NCBI RefSeq assembly: GCF_021223605.1
Contig: NZ_CP075175.1
Location: 2,088,001-2,152,000, forward strand
Reading direction: 5' to 3'
Length of the DNA: 64,000 bases
Source: Paenibacillus sp. 481
GTDB taxonomy: Bacteria > Bacillota > Bacilli > Paenibacillales > Paenibacillaceae
Both the position numbers and the translations under genes were made by a program. The notes below the pieces were generated by a model that made no database searches, had not been told where the DNA came from, and saw only the letters and a list, made by a program, of their open reading frames with translations. Below are positions 26,062 to 34,213 of this stretch, piece by piece (position 1 is the first letter of the stretch; each line of letters begins with the position of its first letter).

Positions 26062-26433
26062 TTATCTGTGTTGATCCAAAAGAATGGAATTACCATCAGG
26101 ATCTTCAATTATAAAACTTGCAGGTCCTTCACTTGTTTCATCTGCTTCAGACAGTATTTTAATTCCTTTTGCTTTAAGCTGTTTTTGAATATCTCGGATA
26201 TCCATAAACGAATCGAGATTTTCAGCATTTTCATTCCATCCTGGATTAAAGGTCAGAATGTTCTCTTCAAACATTCCTTGGAATAGGCCAATTATACAAT
26301 CTTCGTTCTTCATAATGAGCCAATTTTGAGTAATATCTCCTCCAAAGGCTTGAAATCCTAGATTTTCGTAAAATAATCTTGATTTAAAAATGTCTTTTAC
26401 ACTTAAACTTACTGAGAATGCGCCCAGTTTCAT
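26062..26433 (-). CDS. VOC/bleomycin-resistance-like protein
   Basis: The 123-residue protein begins M-K-L-G-A-F-S-V-S-L-S-V-K-D-I and contains SRLFYENLGFQAFGG, the usual VOC half, and ends SFIIEDPDGNSILLDQH. The ATG has AGGAAAT just upstream. VOC proteins of this length bind antibiotics or act as small isomerases, and nothing here points to one. A fragment of its 3' end also occurs at 20440. Confidence 0.85.
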   Translation of the reverse strand: MKLGAFSVSLSVKDIFKSRLFYENLGFQAFGGDITQNWLIMKNEDCIIGLFQGMFEENILTFNPGWNENAENLDSFMDIRDIQKQLKAKGIKILSEADETSEGPASFIIEDPDGNSILLDQHR

Positions 26434-26725
26434 ATTTCCTCCGATAAAACCTTATTTTCAGAAGGATTGCACAATGCAATCTACTTTACGTTGATGAATA
26501 CATGTTTCACCCAGTATTATAACCACGGAAGCAATTAATATGATACAAACAATGAGCCACAAAAGAGCATCATCTTACCCATTTGAGGATTATTGGTTCT
26601 TCCCTTTTTAATCTACACATGTATGCTTATTACATATGTTCTTTCTTGTTCAATTAACAGACTAATAAAATGAATAAGGCATCTACAATAGCTGATTTAT
26701 CAACTGATGAAAGATGGAGGATAAT
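26434..26725. other. 292-bp gene-free region
   Basis: This AT-rich divergent intergenic region lies between the VOC gene and the pentapeptide gene. It should hold both promoters. I see no frame with a ribosome binding site and no strong repeat. Confidence 0.4.
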
Positions 26726-27361
26726 ATGAAATTTAAGATTGAGCAGCCTAAAATTCCAGTTGAGTTACTCGAAACAATATCTATTCACTCATTAGAACCA
26801 AGAGACGAGATTAGTAATGGAGTTATTGAAAATATAACCATTGAATATCAAGATGCAGTCAGGGTTTCCATGGATAAAATGATGTTTAGAAATGTAACCA
26901 TTACGGAGTCCTCGTTGGAACAAATTGAACTTACCGATATTGTTTTCGAGAAGTGCGATTTTTCAAATGTTAATTTTCCAAGTTCATTCATGCATCGTAT
27001 TGAATTTAGAAATTGTAAGCTCATTGGTACAAACTTCTCTCAAAGTCGATTTCAAAATGTCCGTTTTTCGGACTGCTTAGGTGACTTTTCGAATTTTCGC
27101 TTCGCTACATTTAAACAGGTGAGTTTTGAAGATTGTTCATTAATAAGCGCCGACTATTGTTCCTCTATTTCCCAAAAAATATCTTTCACTCGTTGTAATA
27201 TTGATCAAGCTTATATGGTCGGATCCAAGTTAAAGGGAGTCGATCTTAGCGATTGTACCTTTGATGAACTAAGTGTAGAAATTGAGGATTTAGATGGATG
27301 TATGATATCTAGTCATCAGGCTTCAACCTTTGTGGGACTTATGGGAATGATTATTCGATAA
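26726..27361 (+). CDS. pentapeptide repeat protein
   Basis: This 211-residue protein starts at ATG 26726 behind TGGAGGAT. From about residue 55 it shows the five-residue periodicity A(D/N)LxX in a loose form (FEKCDFSNVNFPSS; NCKLIGTNFSQSRFQNVRF; SDCLGDFSNFRFATFKQVSF), predicting a right-handed beta-helix. It is followed 21 bp later by a second pentapeptide protein, so the two are probably co-transcribed. Related folds mimic DNA and protect gyrase (Qnr, MfpA, McbG), but the low repeat quality does not allow that claim. Confidence 0.8.
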   Translation: MKFKIEQPKIPVELLETISIHSLEPRDEISNGVIENITIEYQDAVRVSMDKMMFRNVTITESSLEQIELTDIVFEKCDFSNVNFPSSFMHRIEFRNCKLIGTNFSQSRFQNVRFSDCLGDFSNFRFATFKQVSFEDCSLISADYCSSISQKISFTRCNIDQAYMVGSKLKGVDLSDCTFDELSVEIEDLDGCMISSHQASTFVGLMGMIIR

Positions 27362-27382
27362 TCGATACTAGGAGGCTTTATT

Positions 27383-27988
27383 ATGTTTCAATATAGCAGT
27401 CAGCACTATGAAGGGGTTAATTTTAGTAGCCAAGATTTAAGGTATGGCGAATTGATTAGTTGTACCTTCACACGCTGCATTTTTTCTAACGGGGCATTAG
27501 AGGAAATAACAACGAAAAGCTGTAGATTCATTGAATGCAAATTCCAAGGAGCATCACTAAATGGCTCTATTCATACGGAATCCGCTTTTGAGAACTGTAA
27601 CTTCAGCCAAGCCAATCTCTTTGTTTCAAAATTTGAAAATTGCAAAATGACGGGGTCGGACTTTTCAAGCTCAAATATGGATGGGATCACCATTCTTAAA
27701 GGGGACTGGTCTTACACAAATCTGAGACATACTAGATTTATAAGACAGGATTTTCGCGGGGGTCGTTTTTTCGAGGCGGATCTCTCTGAAGCTAATTTAG
27801 AAAAAGCGGATCTGAGGAACTGTGATTTTACTAGAGCGTTATTATCAAAAGCGAAATTACAGGGAGCTGACATTCGTGGCGCTAAAATGGATGGTGTCGA
27901 TTTCAAAACATTTTCTCTGAAGGGTGTTCGAATGGATAGGGAGCAATCTGTTTTGTTTGCACTCTCGCACGGTGCTAAAGTTGATTGA
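27383..27988 (+). CDS. pentapeptide repeat protein
   Basis: The 201-residue protein starts at ATG 27383 with AGGAGG 6 nt upstream. It has clearer repeats than its neighbour, especially at residues 130-175 (FEADLSEANLEKADLRNCDF, SKAKLQGADIRGAKMDGVDF). The C-terminal cap REQSVLFALSHGAKV resembles that of Qnr-like Bacillus proteins. Gyrase protection or a structural role is possible. The gene is followed by a stem-loop and an ssrA relic. Confidence 0.85.
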   Translation: MFQYSSQHYEGVNFSSQDLRYGELISCTFTRCIFSNGALEEITTKSCRFIECKFQGASLNGSIHTESAFENCNFSQANLFVSKFENCKMTGSDFSSSNMDGITILKGDWSYTNLRHTRFIRQDFRGGRFFEADLSEANLEKADLRNCDFTRALLSKAKLQGADIRGAKMDGVDFKTFSLKGVRMDREQSVLFALSHGAKVD

Positions 27989-28008
27989 AATTCACCAGAT
28001 GAGAATGC

Positions 28009-28112
28009 AAAAAGCCAACCTCATGCGGTCGGCTTAATGATGGTGGAGCGAGGGAGTCGAACTCCTTTCCGAATAGGCGCAGTTTTGAGGTCACCCTAGA
28101 GGCACCTTGGAA
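28009..28112 (-). repeat. stem-loop plus degenerate ssrA 3'-end relic
   Basis: AAAAAGCCAACCTCATGCGGTCGGCTT parallels the ssrA terminator. It is followed by TGGTGGAG.CGAGGG.AGTCGAACTCCT.TCCGAA and CAGTTTTGAGGTCACC, matching the tmRNA gene at 36074-36153 with small deletions. Same orientation as ssrA. It could also terminate the pentapeptide operon. Confidence 0.8.
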
Positions 28113-28178
28113 AACAGTTGCCTCTTCGGGTGCTTTTGGCATTATATCCTTGTAAGAGAGCATACTTTTTCATAATAC

Positions 28179-28370
28179 CTATATTTGCTCGTACCATTGC
28201 AGCAATTCACGCGTCTCTTCTTGCGGTGTCTTACATTCAGCTTCAGCCAGTTTCTCTTTCATACAAGCGACCGTCATTTCTTCGGTCGTGCATTCGTGCC
28301 CCTGATCGCAAGTATAACAAAAATGAAGAAGATACTTCGTTAGTTGTTCGTCTCTGTGGGTGTTCAGCAT
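28179..28370 (-). CDS. small cysteine-containing hypothetical protein
   Basis: A 63-residue frame starts at ATG 28370 with AAGGAGTG 6 nt upstream. It reads M-L-N-T-H-R-D-E-Q-L and has four cysteines in its first half (F-C-Y-T-C-D-Q-G-H-E-C and V-A-C), a pattern that could bind zinc, followed by a helical tail (KEKLAEAECKTPQEETREL). No family is recognised. The good start site makes it a likely real gene. Confidence 0.55.
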   Translation of the reverse strand: MLNTHRDEQLTKYLLHFCYTCDQGHECTTEEMTVACMKEKLAEAECKTPQEETRELLQWYEQI

Positions 28371-28536
28371 GAGTATCACTCCTTACTACTTCTAGTTACA
28401 TTTTAATTCTAATATAAAAATCCAGAATTATTTGTGATATTTTTCACAAAATTGAATGGTTTTCGATCTTTTTTGTTAACTGGATATAACAAGGTCCGAT
28501 CATATGGGTAAAACAGTAGTGGTGTAGAAAAAGAAA

Positions 28537-28611
28537 AATCTACAACCTCATGCAGTTGTAGATTTACATGGTGGAGCCGAGCCGTAGCTCTGCAAATCCA
28601 CAATTATTCGT
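28537..28611 (-). repeat. stem-loop plus degenerate ssrA 3'-end relic
   Basis: AATCTACAACCTCATGCAGTTGTAGATT is a perfect stem with the CTCATGC loop seen in other copies. It is followed by TTACATGGTGGAGCCGAG, matching the CCA end of ssrA. Beyond that it resembles the relics at 29434 and 34250 (CACAATT.TTCG) more than ssrA itself. Confidence 0.65.
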
Positions 28612-28647
28612 TACCTTAGCTTTCTTTCCTTTAAATCGTAGCTGCCA

Positions 28648-28956
28648 TTAGCCTTCTATATATTGCGCATCAAAATGCTCTACTATTTCTAACATCTTCT
28701 GAAAAATAATCTCATGCGATACGGCTACATAAAGATCTCCCTCAAAATATCGGAATGGAATTGTCGCCTCTCCTACATGCCAAAGAAAAAAATCGCCTGG
28801 AATGGTCATGGTCGTTTCAGCCGATCGAAAAGAATACTGTTGTGCATATTCAAAATCCGGCTGAGTTCCAAAGTAGCTTTTATATTCATCAATAGATATA
28901 TTTTGCTCAGGGTGATTACCGTCAGCATTTCTCGTAATTCGATATCTAGTATTCAT
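28648..28956 (-). CDS. hypothetical protein
   Basis: The 102-residue protein starts at ATG 28956 with GGAGG 6 nt upstream (MNTRYRITRNADGNHPEQNI). It is rich in aromatic residues (FEYAQQYSFRS; DFFLWHVGEATIPFRYFEGD) and ends in a short helix (KMLEIVEHFDAQY). It looks like a compact cytosolic domain, perhaps beta-sandwich. I do not recognise the family, and it has no operon partner. Confidence 0.65.
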   Translation of the reverse strand: MNTRYRITRNADGNHPEQNISIDEYKSYFGTQPDFEYAQQYSFRSAETTMTIPGDFFLWHVGEATIPFRYFEGDLYVAVSHEIIFQKMLEIVEHFDAQYIEG

Positions 28957-29010
28957 CTAATACCTCCACTACCTTTTATACAATATTCCTATTGTATACG
29001 ATACAGGCAA

Positions 29011-29075
29011 GACTACGCCACATGTGCTTCTACAGATGTAGTTACAGTTTTGATGTCACCTGCGAAATCGCCCCA
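29011..29075 (-). repeat. ssrA internal fragment (best-preserved relic)
   Basis: CTTCTAC.G.TGTAGTTACAG and TTTTGATGTCACCTGCGAAA, continuing to TCGCCCC, match the tmRNA gene at 36127-36172 with only two or three differences. ACTACGCCACA upstream also aligns. The 3' CCA end and terminator are missing on the left, where a coding gene's start begins. Confidence 0.9.
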
Positions 29076-29079
29076 TCAA

Positions 29080-29277
29080 CTAACGGTTACAATAATCAAA
29101 CATAGCCCGATAAAGAGACATAGCGGGGAATACAATAAGGTGTCCCGTTTGGCAAAGCACCGATATATGCGCAAGCAGCTCGCCGATCGACATTTTCTCC
29201 ACAGTCAGTTTGATGCTCAGGTCTTCGTCACTCAGCGTTCTCATTAGTTTGACTATCGAGTTGATAGCCATATCCAT
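29080..29277 (-). pseudogene. DinB-like gene fragment
   Basis: The frame reads M-D-M-A-I-N-S-I-V-K-L-M-R-T-L-S-D-E-D-L, then SIGELLAHISVLCQTGHLIV. This is the start of a DinB/YfiT-type four-helix metal-binding domain with its first conserved His. It ends after 65 residues, exactly where the ssrA relic begins, whereas DinB proteins have about 150-170 residues. A 3' truncation by the event that placed the relic is the simplest explanation. Confidence 0.5.
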
Positions 29278-29433
29278 TTAATTAAAAATTCCTTTGCAAT
29301 ATGTGTTCATTCCGACATTCCTCTTTCCCTCAAATAACAAAATCCAGCTCTACATATATAAATACAGAACATATATTTCCATAAAAACGATAGCTGCCTC
29401 TTTATTTTTACAGTACAGGAATCTATGCTGGAA

Positions 29434-29495
29434 GACATGGTGGAAGTGAAACATGGCTGTGTAAACTCACAATTCGTCGGAGCGTGATGCGTAAT
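29434..29495 (-). repeat. degenerate ssrA 3'-end relic
   Basis: ACATGGTGGAAGTG...TGGCTGTGTAAACTCACAATTCGTCGGAGCGTGATG is close to the relic at 34250-34300 and shares ACATGGTGGA with the ssrA end. The surrounding 29278-29584 has no gene. Confidence 0.45.
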
Positions 29496-29584
29496 CAAGA
29501 TCTTTATAATACCAATTAATGGGTGATAAATAGTTTGATATATGGTATAATTTTATAGAAAATTATACAAAGGGGATCTGGAAA

Positions 29585-30259
29585 ATGGAGAAACAACAAA
29601 CACAGAAGAAACCGTTTTATAAAAAATGGTGGGTATGGGTGCTTGCGATTATTATTGTGGCTGCTGTCTATGGCAAAGATGGTGACAAAACGGACGCAAA
29701 CAAAAAAGAGAGCAATGCGGCCGTTACTGAACCAGTAACAGATAGTCCGGGGGAGAAAAAAGAGGAACCGAAAAAAGAAGATACGAAAGTAGAGGATAAC
29801 GTTCCTCAAGAATATAAATCCGCTTTAAAAAAAGCTGAAACATACGCAGAGACCATGCATATGTCTAAAAACTCCATTTCCAAACAATTAACTTCAGAAT
29901 TTGGAGAGAAATTTTCCAAAGAATCTGCCAAGTATGCAATGGATAATCTTAAATTTGACTGGAAAGAGAACGCTTTAAAAAAAGCCGAGTCCTATTCAAA
30001 TACTATGTATATGTCGAAAAAGGCGATATATGGCCAACTGACTTCTGAACACGGTGAAAAATTTACAAAGGAAGAAGCACAGTACGCAATTGATACTCTG
30101 AAAGCCGATTATAAAGAGAACGCATTAATGAAAGCGAAAAGTTATCAGGAATCAATGAATATGTCACCAAAAGCAATAAAAGACCAACTTACTTCTCAAC
30201 ACGGTGAAAAATTCACAAAGGAAGAAGCCGATTACGCTATTAAGAATTTAAATAAATAA
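29585..30259 (+). CDS. membrane-anchored Ltp-family protein with three Ltp repeats
   Basis: The 224-residue protein starts at ATG 29585 behind AAAGGGGAT. It has an N-terminal membrane anchor (WWVWVLAIIIVAAVYG), a Lys/Glu/Pro-rich linker, then three tandem units of about 47 residues. Each has the pattern ALKKAETYAETMHMSK..I..QLTSE.GEKF..E.A.YA...L. This is the Ltp fold known from a Streptococcus thermophilus prophage lipoprotein that blocks superinfecting phage DNA entry. The anchor is a helix here, not a lipobox. Superinfection exclusion is inferred from the family. Confidence 0.8.
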   Translation: MEKQQTQKKPFYKKWWVWVLAIIIVAAVYGKDGDKTDANKKESNAAVTEPVTDSPGEKKEEPKKEDTKVEDNVPQEYKSALKKAETYAETMHMSKNSISKQLTSEFGEKFSKESAKYAMDNLKFDWKENALKKAESYSNTMYMSKKAIYGQLTSEHGEKFTKEEAQYAIDTLKADYKENALMKAKSYQESMNMSPKAIKDQLTSQHGEKFTKEEADYAIKNLNK

Positions 30260-30285
30260 AACGAAAAACACACCCTCATCCCATT

Positions 30286-30322
30286 CGGGACTGACGCCTA
30301 TTTGTGAGATAGGGTTCAAAAA
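30286..30322. repeat. putative IS1182-type terminal sequence
   Basis: CGGGACTG(A/C)C.CCTATTTGTGAGATAGGGTT is repeated in variant form at 34037-34068 (CGGGACTGCCCGTTTGTAAGACAGGATT). Its place next to an IS1182-like transposase relic suggests the end of the same element type. The rest of 30260-30500 shows no supported gene. Confidence 0.35.
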
Positions 30323-30499
30323 AATGTGCAAGTTTAAGCAGCCAGTCTTCGATATGGTATCGATGACTGGCTGAATTCCAAGCGAAAAAGGATATTTCAC
30401 ACAAGGCTGAGAAAGCACGCATCGAGAGTATCATCTCTGAACACGTCAAAAGTCGATGCAATTTCAATCCGTATCTTAGTCTTCATATACTAAGATACA

Positions 30500-30725
30500 T
30501 TTGACCCACTTTATGCATGTCATGGATGGTAAGATGAATCCCAAAGCCACCGAACCCCCAGGCTCACTTTTAGCAAGCCGCGAAGCGGGAATTACCGGGA
30601 GTTCCGGCTACTCTTCAATAGTCCAAATACACTCTCTATCTCAGTCATTCGACGAACCGAGAGCTTGTATCCCTTCCTCACTTTTGAGCAACTTTCGTGC
30701 TTGCTGCTTCCGCTACTGACACAAA
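30500..30725 (-). pseudogene. C-terminal relic of an IS1182-family transposase
   Basis: On the minus strand the pieces RKQQARKLLKSEEGIQ, then RRMTEIESVFGLLKSSRNSR, then FPLRGLLKVSLG correspond in order to the C-terminus of IS1182-type DDE transposases (E-V-E-S-V-F-G...R-G-L-x-K-V). They lie in different frames and contain stops. Nothing upstream of the catalytic Glu region survives. Confidence 0.65.
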
Positions 30726-30806
30726 TAGTTCGGGCAAGCCGCCATATAACGCTAGAACCCAAACCGATAAAGCTTAGGTTCTACAAATTAAATATAGATT
30801 CAAATA

Positions 30807-32339
30807 CTACCTACATGCTGGCGGGATGCTCTGTGGAAAATGGAAGATGTTCTTAGGGTCATACTGCACCTTTACTCGTGTCAGTCTAGCAAAATTACTA
30901 CCGTAGTAAGCCTGCTGCCAGTTTTTAATTTGAAGGTCTGGTGTATTGACGTAGACACCGCGAGTATAAGGGAGCATCGCCAAGCGGAAGTTCTCTACCC
31001 AACGGATTCCCCGTCTCGACTCTGCTTGTGTGTTCCATGTTGCAGTCGGACTCATATTATACAAAGCCCGGCGATAGTAGTAAGCTGTAGCGCGATTCGG
31101 CACCTTAGCTACCGCACCGCCTAAGCCGTGAAAGAAAATGGTGACCCCAGAAGTAGGCGGTGATTCAATGTAACGCCGTATTGTCGCAATCGCAGCCTCG
31201 GGTAGCCGATGATAGACGTAAGGTCCAACACTTTTAAAGGGAAAAGGAGTGGTTGGCGTAGTCTTCGCTACTAGTCCAACAGATTCAATCCAAGGTATCT
31301 CCTCGATAACTACCTTCCGTGGTGACCCCGAACGAAGTAATGGCTGGAGTAATTGTCGTAGCTCTTTAGTAGATCCGAGAAAGACCCCCTGCATCAATAT
31401 TTGAAAATCTTCTGAAGGTTGCTGGTTAGAAGAGCTTAACGGTGAGGTTTGCCGTCCATTTGCAATCCCAAGGGTAACGGTGAGCCGCTCGTTAGCTCCT
31501 GGAACCGTATAGTCCTGCCAAGTCCTAAGGACTGCTTCCAGATCACGAAGGTCCCAACCAATTTCGGCAAAGCCAACTGTTTCAATGGGGTGCGTACGGA
31601 AACGGAAGTTTGTGCAGATGCCGAAGTTTCCACCACCGCCACCACGCAATGCCCAAAAAAGGTCAGGGTTCTGATTGGCACTAGCGTGAATCAAGCGCCC
31701 TTCAGCGTTAACCATTTCTATATCCACCAAATGGTCGAGCGTGAGACCATAGGGTCGAGATAGAATACTGTGACCGCCTCCAAGCGTAACTCCAGCAACA
31801 CCTGTCGTTGGGCAAAGCCCTACGGGCACGACTAACCTTTCATTCCAAAGTGCTGCGTTCAAGGCACCACCCCTAATACCTGCCTGCACCGTGGCAATGC
31901 CACACTTGCGGTTTACATCTACCTCGTGCATGTCGCTCACGTCAATTACGATTCCTCCGTCAACGACAGATAAGCCCTCGTAACTGTGACGGCCGGAGCG
32001 CATGCGGATCGGTACGTTATGATAACGAGCCCAACGAAGGGCGTTGATTACATCCTGAGTCTTCTGAGCAAATACGATCACTCGCGGAAATTTATTAAAG
32101 TAGGTGTTGAACTCCCGGCGAGCCAAGTTGTATTGGGAATCGCTTGGCACAACGATACGTCCCGTTAGTTCCGGTTCCTTCCCACGTCTTATTATTCGAG
32201 GAGCATATCGTTTATCGATTAATAATCCTCGAATTTTTCTTTTCTTCTTATTCTTCCTTAGGCTTCGCAGCACATTAATGTTGGCTTTCAATTTACGCAT
32301 CGGCTGTTTTACGCTCAATCCTTCCACATCCCTATCCAC
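30807..32339 (-). CDS. FAD-linked oxidase (berberine-bridge type)
   Basis: The protein of up to 510 residues has an FAD-binding PCMH domain (residues about 80-260) and a C-terminal BBE motif (YYGSNFARLTRVKVQYDP). RSGRHSYEG holds the His, and GLCPTTGVAG the Cys, that attach FAD at two points in bicovalent oxidases. Family members oxidise sugars, alkaloids or tetracycline-like polyketides. The N-terminus is Lys/Arg-rich without a signal peptide. The start is uncertain: GTG 32339 lacks a clear ribosome binding site, and codons near MRKLKANINVL are possible. Confidence 0.88.
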   Translation of the reverse strand: MDRDVEGLSVKQPMRKLKANINVLRSLRKNKKKRKIRGLLIDKRYAPRIIRRGKEPELTGRIVVPSDSQYNLARREFNTYFNKFPRVIVFAQKTQDVINALRWARYHNVPIRMRSGRHSYEGLSVVDGGIVIDVSDMHEVDVNRKCGIATVQAGIRGGALNAALWNERLVVPVGLCPTTGVAGVTLGGGHSILSRPYGLTLDHLVDIEMVNAEGRLIHASANQNPDLFWALRGGGGGNFGICTNFRFRTHPIETVGFAEIGWDLRDLEAVLRTWQDYTVPGANERLTVTLGIANGRQTSPLSSSNQQPSEDFQILMQGVFLGSTKELRQLLQPLLRSGSPRKVVIEEIPWIESVGLVAKTTPTTPFPFKSVGPYVYHRLPEAAIATIRRYIESPPTSGVTIFFHGLGGAVAKVPNRATAYYYRRALYNMSPTATWNTQAESRRGIRWVENFRLAMLPYTRGVYVNTPDLQIKNWQQAYYGSNFARLTRVKVQYDPKNIFHFPQSIPPACR

Positions 32340-32522
32340 ATTTTTTGCTGTTACCGAAGCACAACAGCGGCTGTAGACCGTGCTCTCGTATCTCTCGTAT
32401 ACATTGGATGTTAGCCTGAAAAGAAATGATTGGATGAATGTGGAGAACTATGAGGGAATTTATTTTGCGCTATCCAAGGTTAACAGATGTTGCTTCGACA
32501 GTTGCCATGGGACATAAACATA

Positions 32523-32615
32523 CATATGACTTCGCTGGATGACCATGTCGGACCCTTGTCCGAAGCTAATGCTGCACTGGCTTCTACCGGTGTAGATACT
32601 CCAATGCTGTCATCT
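32523..32615 (-). repeat. degenerate ssrA 3'-end relic
   Basis: GTCGGACCC.TGTCCGAAG.TAA.GC..CAC.GGCTTCTACCGGTGTAG.TAC aligns continuously with the tmRNA gene at 36091-36142, and TG.TGTCA.CT further on. Same orientation as ssrA. It occupies the middle of the 443-bp gene-free region 32340-32782, in which I see nothing else. Confidence 0.75.
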
Positions 32616-32782
32616 GTCATCCGAGCACCGCTCCGTCTTTAACTCTAGTCAAATATGTACTAGTAAACGCTCAGATTGAAGTATTAATTATTAATGTCCA
32701 CACAACCTGCACAACATTAAAATACTATATTTGTACATACGTAAACAAACAAAAATTCGACCGCTAGGTTGGTGATAATCCT

Positions 32783-33427
32783 ATGACCTATACAGCTCTT
32801 GGAGATTCTATTACTTTTGGGGAAAATGCCTCTTCTATGGAAAATGCTTATCCGCAATTATTAGTATCTACTTTAAATGCCTGCTCTTATAGGGTTAGCG
32901 GGTGTGTATTAGCTCGGCCTGGCTGGACCAGTAGTGATTTATTACGTGCAATGAAATGGCGAGGCTCCTCCATTATTCGTCACTCTAATGTTGTTACGAT
33001 TTGGATTGGGGGAGTGGATCTAGCGAATGCCGCACTGTATGCCCTTAGAACCCAGCAACCATTGCCTGTACAACAAGTTGCAACTACCTATAGTCGAAAT
33101 ATGCATACCATAATAACTCGAATCAAAAAAGAAAGCTGTTCCCGCATCATTATCTGCACACAATACAATCCATTTCCAAACAGCCCGCTTGCAATCGAAG
33201 CGATAGCACGATTAAATTATTTGACGAGCGAAATTGCCCGAAGTTGTAATGTTATTCTCGCTCCTGTTCATACCTGGTTCGAAGGAAAACAAGCATATCT
33301 GATCTATGGGTATCGCAATGGGGTAATTGAAGATGCAATGAGCGGATTTTTGCCCATCCATCCAAATGATCAAGGACATCGAGTTATTGCCACGGGATTG
33401 ACCCCCTATCTCATTCCTCATAATTAG
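32783..33427 (+). CDS. SGNH/GDSL-family hydrolase
   Basis: The 214-residue protein begins M-T-Y-T-A-L-G-D-S-I-T-F-G, the block I motif with nucleophile Ser. Block III reads I-W-I-G-G-V-D, where the usual Asn of G-x-N-D is replaced. Block V is HPNDQGHRVIA with the catalytic Asp/His pair. There is no signal peptide. Esterase or deacetylase activity on a small substrate is likely. The block III change may weaken the oxyanion hole. It is a stand-alone gene. Confidence 0.88.
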   Translation: MTYTALGDSITFGENASSMENAYPQLLVSTLNACSYRVSGCVLARPGWTSSDLLRAMKWRGSSIIRHSNVVTIWIGGVDLANAALYALRTQQPLPVQQVATTYSRNMHTIITRIKKESCSRIIICTQYNPFPNSPLAIEAIARLNYLTSEIARSCNVILAPVHTWFEGKQAYLIYGYRNGVIEDAMSGFLPIHPNDQGHRVIATGLTPYLIPHN

Positions 33428-33507
33428 TCGCTCTCACCCCTAAGAAGCCAGTCTCCCCTTCATTTCCACAGTTGAATTGTGCAAAAAAAGAGACTCTTTC
33501 ATGGTAT

Positions 33508-33720
33508 TATCCCCTTAAGTTAGACAGTGATTAAAGAGTTCATAATATTATGGACTCAACATTGTTTATCGGTGGGGATTTTTTATGGCTATAAAAGGAC
33601 AGAAGTTTTCACGATACACAGAAGAAATAAAGAAAGAGGTCGTACGACTGAGGATTGAAGAAGGATTGCCCCTTTTTCAAATCAAGGAACGACATGGAAT
33701 AAAAAGCGATGCCCATCCTA
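33508..33720 (+). mobile_element. IS3-family left end with OrfA fragment
   Basis: TATTATCCCCT.A.G.TAGACAGT..(T)AAAGAGTT resembles the left end of the element at 9748-9780. A start codon at 33585 behind GGTGGGGA opens an OrfA helix-turn-helix fragment (MAIKGQKFSRYTEEIKKEVV, RLRIEEGLPLFQIKERHGI). Homology is lost by about 33710 and no right end follows. Confidence 0.7.
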
Positions 33721-33783
33721 AATTAATTAGTTACAGTATTTTGGACAACATACATGTAGCACACACTTTAGGAGGGATATGAC

Positions 33784-34002
33784 GTGGATATTAAAGCTAA
33801 AATCGAAGAAATCGTTACCAAAATAAAAAATGATAAAGATTTCTCATCTAAATTTATGAGCGATCCTGCTTCTGCAATCGAATCCGTTATTGGGATCGAC
33901 CTGCCAAACGATCAAGTCAATGCACTAATCGAGGGTGTGAAAGGAAAAATAACGTTGGATAAAGCAGGGGACACGCTATCATCGATCAAAAAGTTGTTCT
34001 AA
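33784..34002 (+). CDS. small helical protein resembling a Nif11/NHLP-type leader
   Basis: The 72-residue frame starts at GTG 33784 with AGGAGGGA 6 nt upstream. It reads as three helices: KAKIEEIVTKIKNDKDFSS, then PASAIESVIGIDLPNDQV, then LIEGVKGKITLDKAG. The spacing of hydrophobic residues and the D-P-x-x-A-I-x-x-x-x-G-I-D-L-P segment are like the leader part of Nif11/NHLP precursor peptides, but there is no double-Gly cleavage site and no core peptide. No modifying enzyme is nearby. Its role is unknown. Confidence 0.6.
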   Translation: MDIKAKIEEIVTKIKNDKDFSSKFMSDPASAIESVIGIDLPNDQVNALIEGVKGKITLDKAGDTLSSIKKLF

Positions 34003-34213
34003 GCCTAAGCAAAGCTTGTCTTATATACATTAGTTACTAACGGGACTGCCCGTTTGTAAGACAGGATTATAACTCTTTACACTTTAGGCTTACCAGTCGT
34101 CGTACCCAGTGAGAAACTCTCATGCTATTCAGCATCATGTTTGACTGTAACCCCTTATTAGATCAGCATTCCCAATCTCCACAATCAATTGCGGGTGACA
34201 TCTGGACATAAAG
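34003..34213. other. gene-free region with IS-end-like sequence
   Basis: CGGGACTGCCCGTTTGTAAGACAGGATT at 34037-34068 resembles the sequence at 30286-30322 and may be an insertion-element end. No reading frame is supported. Confidence 0.35.

Noticed and set aside
30276..30467. 63-codon minus-strand frame as a transposase fragment
   Set aside because: Although it sits beside an IS1182 relic, I could not match its residues to the transposase, so it is left as unassigned sequence.
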